64,000 nucleotides of DNA from Spirodela intermedia (taxonomy: Eukaryota > Streptophyta > Magnoliopsida > Alismatales > Araceae), in the NCBI GenBank assembly GCA_902729315.2, contig LR746269.1:1126501-1190500 (forward strand). The letters run 5' to 3'. This document shows positions 59,413 through 64,000 of the stretch, in pieces; positions within the stretch are counted from its first letter, which is position 1; the number at the start of each line of letters is the position of its first letter. Below the pieces are notes generated by a model. It did no database searches, had not been told where the DNA came from, and saw only the letters and a program-made list of their open reading frames with translations. Position numbers and translations under genes: made by a program.

Positions 59413-62400
59413 ATGATAGTGCTATCGGCGGCGCTGCCGGCGAGGGGCAGGGTTCTCCTGGCAGCGGCGGCGGGAGGCTCCTTTGGCCGGAGGCTGCTGC
59501 TCCGGTCTCTGCTCATCCTCCGTTCCGCTGAAGGAGGCGGCGGCGGAAGGGGCATCTGCTCTGCGCAGTGTCGGGGTGGAGAGGGAGCGACAGCGACGGT
59601 GGGGAGTTCGAAGATGAGCCAGAAGGAGCCGCAGGTGCATGAGATTGGGGACTGGTACTCCGTGCCGGATCTGAGCCTGCGAGATCATCGGTTCGCCGTC
59701 CCTCTCGATTACTCCTCCCCGGATGGCCCCAGGATCTCCGTCTTCGCTCGGGAGGTCGTGCTAGGTACGACGGTGGCTCGAATTATCTCCTCACGCAAAA
59801 TCCTCAACGCCGTGCTCGAATCATCTTTAAGACTATTTTCGTGTGGCGTCTTCGCGTATGGTTAATGTGTGGACGGAAGAGGAACGTTTGTGTGGGGTCG
59901 GAACTTCTGTTTTTTAATGAAGGTTGCTTGAACCTCTTTTCTCTTTATTGTAAGAGCGTCAGTCTTGCCTCAGCTAAGCATTCTAAGAATTATTTGTGTC
60001 ATTGAGGATTCCCGCGACTAATAGCTACATTTTACGGAGCCGTTAACATCGGAATCAGGAAGGGTCGCTTGAATTTTCTTTTTTCATTTTTTTACCACGG
60101 ATCTTCTTCATCTTCGTTAAATCCTGCGTTGAAAATAACCACCGATCCGTAGAAATTATTCCTCTTGGTGATTTTTGATTTCAAAGTGGTCATAAAGAAG
60201 AAGCATGCCTACTGTTAGATTTCCTTTTTGAAAGATCAGCAAAGAAAATCAGAGAACGCTAAGGAGCGTCGGGAAATGATCCTCTTAAGATCCGGTCGCT
60301 TCAGGTATTTTCTTCAACGTCGTATGAGCTCCTCGTACGACTAAAATACAGTTCGGCTACGATGCTCCTTCTGATGATTCCACTGCGGACGTCATATATT
60401 GCCTCGAAAATATTACCCGTCAAGGTCATTTCCTTTGCTATTTATTTTCTGAAGTCATTTACTTTCCTTTACTCCAATTTTTATGCTGCAGCTGGGAAAG
60501 AAGCTCAGCATCTACCTTATCTACTATACTTACAAGGTGGACCTGGGTTTGAGAGTCCTCGCCCAACTGAAGCTAGTGGATGGCTGAAGAAAGCTTGTGA
60601 CGAGCATCGTGTGGTTTTCTTGGACCAGGCAGGCTCTTCTAGACACAAACCTTTGCTTCTGTATTTGTTGTGCGTTCTGCACGCCGTTTATTGGGAATGG
60701 CTTTCATTTGGCAGCGTGGAACAGGATTGTCGACTCCTTTGACAGTTTCATCTTTGATGCAATTCACTTCGGCGAAGAAACTGGTTGATTATGTGAAACA
60801 TTTTCGAGCGGATAGTATAGTGAATGACGCTGAGTTTATACGTGTCCGTCTTGTACCAGATGCTGAGCCTTGGACAGTGCTCGGGCAGGTACAGATATTG
60901 TATTATTTTAACTGAAACGGATCATTACAGATGACAGCATAGAAAAATGTGGCGCGCCGTCTGATCAAAATTTGGAACACATTAAGCAATTTTTTTTTTC
61001 TAGAAGTAGAATTTTGTTGTCGAGAAGTGTTTAATGAAATTTATAATCTTACGGAGGTCAGGTCAAAATGTAAAATCAAAACTATAGCTTATAAATAGCG
61101 CCCGCTGTGTTTTTGTTTATTTTTCAGCTTACAGTGCCAATATTCACCTATAATTATTCAATTTATTATTATTTTCTGTTTAGAGCTACGGTGGATTCTG
61201 TGCAGTCACTTACTTGAGTTTTGCACCACAAGGCCTGAGATGTGTACTGTTGACTGGTGGGCTCCCACCTATTGGAAAGGACTGTACTGCTGATGACGTT
61301 TACAGAGCGTGCTTTGACCAAGTTGTGCAGCAGAATGAGAAATACTACAAAAGGTTTCCTGAAGACGTTTCTGTTATCAATGAACTTGTTATTTACTTGA
61401 GTGAGGCTGAAGGTGGTGGGGTAAGTTGCATCAGTCTCGTGCATAATTATGGTAATAATTTTAAATATTGAATCAACAAAAATATGTGTTTATGCTTTTT
61501 GCGTCAGGTTCCTCTTCCATCTGGGGGCATATTGACTCCTAGGGGACTCCAGAATCTTGGGCTTGTGGGTTTGGGATCAAGCACCGGTTTTGAACGTTTG
61601 CATTACATGTAAGTTTCAATGGACTTTGGTTTTTTTTTTTTTCCATGGGGTGTACCAATACCTTCAGGTCAACCATCGTCTATTCAGAACTGTTGAATTC
61701 ATTGCAGGTTTGAAAGAGCCTGGGATCCCATACTGGTTCCTGGAGCACCAAAGCGTATTAGTTACTATTTCTTGAAATCTGTAAGCATCTGTATAGGTTT
61801 TCAAATTATCCTTAATCTAGATCTGACGAACTTAGGTGTTCAGCATCACGTGGATTAATTTTCCTTTCACCTACATTCTTTTCCTTTCATACTTGCAAGG
61901 TGGAGTATCCTTACTATTCCATTCTCTCACTAGATATTACCGGTGTGCCGTCTAAATGTGATTTTATGAGATTTTGTGGATCCAACTAATATTTTTTTTT
62001 GCTTTGTTCTAAGTGGATGTTATCATCTGAAAAAGATTATTTTGTGGATTCTGCAGTTCGAGAGCTGGATATCATTCGACACAAACCCGCTCTATGCTCT
62101 TTTGCATGAATCCATTTATTGCCAGGTGTTATCCTCTGCAGCCTAGTTTTCACGACCTAAGTTGTCTTGTTTAAGTCGGCGGGCACCGGGTAACCGTGTG
62201 TTTAAGTTTGGTGCTTCTTGCTTATAATGGTACCGTTGACTATTATTAGGGCGCTTCATCGAAGTGGTCTGCTCACAAAATAAGGAATTCACTAGACAAC
62301 GTGTTTGATGCAGTCAGAGCAGCAAGAGAATCTCGCCCTGTATTTTTCACTGGAGAGGTAAGTGAAATGCATGTCTTGGAAAGAATAAAATGCTATTCTG

Positions 62401-63535
62401 GGCCATTTTTTTAATTAGTTCATATCATTCGTTTAAATATCTTCTATAAATATGATGTGCACCCGCCGGATAATCATCAGAATAGTTGACAAAAATCCCA
62501 TGATACGGTTGCTTGTTCCTCATTTCCTTCCAATCTTCGCCCAAGTTCTTGTTACCAATCACTGATCTTTTCTCAAGATAGAAAAATTTCTTATAGCTTT
62601 GGATTATGAAGAACCGATATTCATTGACCAAACGCTCACACCATCGACGCGTAGTTACTCTCTCGATCATATGTGCGAGGAGTTAGAGAAATATCTGTGG
62701 ATCGTCGAAGGGGGATCATGTTTCCTGAAATAGCTCGGTTGAGCTTCCTGCCTCCATGACTGCCTCCAGGTTCCCGGTTATGCCTGATCAATCTTGCTCT
62801 ATAATTGGTGTCCAACCTCTTAATAATATCTTCAGAACTGAGACTCAAACCAAGTTATTAATCACATTTTACAATTATTTTATTTTCTTAACACAAACCG
62901 AGGAAAGGTTTTGATCTGAAAAACTTCTTTTGCTACTGCTTTATGTTTTTTTTTCTCGGGAATAATAATCTGTACGTTTTTTTTTTTTTTTTTTGGGGCT
63001 GAGAAAGAACAGATGGTGTTTCCGTGGGTGTTTGATGAGATGGGTGCCCTGACGCATTTAAAAGAGGCCGCTAACTTGCTATCTGAGAAAGAGGACTGGC
63101 CTTCTCTCTATGACATTGATGCCCTGAACAAGAACGAGGTATTGACTTTCTCGCTCTACAAGTCCACCACCTGCCTCTAGTTGGTGTTCCTAGCGTAAAA
63201 CGATTCCCCTTGTTCTTACTTGCGATCGTAGCTTTCTCTTACTGTTTTTTTTCTCTCTCTCTCTCTCTTAAAGAGGCATAGGGAAGGGGGGGGGGGGTGT
63301 TTGACTCGGGGGTTTTGACTGGTTGACTTCGGAGGCGCAGGTTCCGGTGGCGGCTGCGGTGTACTACGAGGACATGTACGTGAACTTCAAGCTGTCGATG
63401 GAGACGGCGTCCCAGATCGCGGGGATCAGGCTATGGATTACCAACGAGTTCATGCATTCCGGGCTCCGGGACGGCGGGGGGCAGGTCCTCGACCACCTCT
63501 TGGGGATGCTCAAGGGGGGCAGGCCTTTGTTTTAG
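59413..63535 (+). CDS. prolyl aminopeptidase-like alpha/beta hydrolase (peptidase family S33)
   Basis: Ten exons (59413-59764, 60492-60628, 60715-60888, 61184-61420, 61508-61608, 61708-61780, 62057-62125, 62250-62357, 63013-63138, 63341-63535) give 523 residues. The Ala/Leu/Arg-rich first 66 residues look like an organelle transit peptide; an internal Met at residue 67 (59611) could be a second start. The core has YLQGGPGF (oxyanion loop), FLDQRGTGLSTP, the nucleophile elbow GQSYGGF, a cap domain, RPVFFTGEMVFPWVFDE (acid) and NEFMHSGLRDGG (His). S33 prolyl aminopeptidases remove N-terminal proline. It resembles Arabidopsis At3g61540, from memory. Intron 2 (60629-60714) uses a GC donor: CAG^GCAGGC. 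Confidence 0.93.
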
Positions 63536-63594
63536 GTCTCCCCCACTCGGCCCCTCATTCCCCTTCTTCTCTTTATACACTCACTCCAATCACC

Positions 63595-63638
<44 letters not shown>

Positions 63639-64000
63639 TATTGCCATCAAGAAGTTGTCCTTAACGATCTCTTGCCAACGCTTTTAGATTATTTTTTTAA
63701 TCTATTATTCCTTGTCTTGGGACCGATCAATCGCCACTCTTCTCTCTCTCTCTCTCTACTACAACCAAACGTTCTTTGATGAGAGAGACTCTTTATTACA
63801 GTGTGGGGTTGGGTTTTCTTCATTTTTTTCTCCATCATCACTCTCTCTCTCCATCTCTACTACGACCAAACGTCATCCACAGGACGTTCCTTGTTGAGAG
63901 AGAGACTTTGTTACAGTGTAGCGAAGGGTTTTCTTCAATTTTTTCTCCATCACTCTCTCTCTCTCTCTCTACTACGATCAACGTCATCCACAGAATGTCC
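63536..64000. repeat. 3' flank with diverged tandem repeats of about 105 bp
   Basis: Units begin CTACTAC near 63756, 63857 and 63969, each followed by a (A/G)ACCAAACGT-like segment and, in the first two, GAGAGAGACT, TTACAGTGT and GGGTTTTCTTCA. (CT)n tracts separate the units. The last copy is cut by the window edge. Confidence 0.8.

Noticed and set aside
1-64000. tRNA genes, CRISPR arrays, transposon coding regions, integrated viral genes
   Set aside because: I scanned for T-loop-like GTTCGA motifs, regular spacer arrays and transposase or reverse-transcriptase motifs by eye and found none that held up; a covariance and repeat-library search would be decisive.

Overview
The window is nuclear DNA of a flowering plant. 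Genes are split by many short GT-AG introns. The encoded proteins include photosystem I subunit H, a thylakoid curvature protein, PRORP-type RNase P, a peroxisomal multifunctional protein, a BURP protein, a PERK kinase and a WRKY factor. Intergenic DNA and introns are full of (GA)n/(CT)n and (TA)n microsatellites. The species cannot be fixed from the sequence alone. Gene density is high, about one gene per 4 kb.

Layout. 0.5-3.4 kb (+): alpha/beta hydrolase. 4.0-11.8 kb (-): AIM1-type peroxisomal beta-oxidation multifunctional protein. 12.7-14.8 kb (-): CURT1-family thylakoid protein, head-to-head with PRORP1-type RNase P at 15.3-19.3 kb (+). 20.0-21.6 kb (-): class IV aminotransferase of the D-amino-acid transaminase/ADC lyase type, head-to-head with psaH at 22.3-23.0 kb (+). 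23.6-27.7 kb (-): La protein, head-to-head with a COV1/LCV-like membrane protein at 28.8-34.9 kb (+). 36.0-37.2 kb (+): non-coding snoRNA polycistron with U27, U80, an H/ACA candidate and one unassigned C/D candidate behind a TATA/Site II promoter. 37.5-40.0 kb (-): TauE/SafE-type transporter. 40.9-41.6 kb (-): decayed eIF2B-alpha copy. 43.1-48.4 kb (-): PERK receptor kinase. Then four co-oriented (+) genes: EngB-type organellar GTPase (50.9-53.5), RD22-like BURP protein (55.2-56.4), group IIe WRKY factor (57.5-58.7) and an S33 prolyl-aminopeptidase-like hydrolase (59.4-63.5).

Most gene models were rebuilt exon by exon. For those whose full exon coordinates are given, reading phase is continuous and total coding length is a multiple of three. 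This is not an operon-like region: the genes serve unrelated housekeeping, organellar and signalling roles. Organelle or translation functions recur (CURT1, PRORP, PsaH, EngB, La, snoRNAs modifying rRNA), and three divergent gene pairs share promoter-sized gaps.

The least conventional parts are the snoRNA cluster, the LCV terminal exon lying inside a tandem duplication, a 26-bp tandem array of GGCCCA elements upstream of the EngB gene, an in-frame intron in the PERK gene, and a GC-AG intron in the S33 hydrolase gene. I found no mobile element with recognisable coding sequence, no CRISPR array and no clearly novel protein system.
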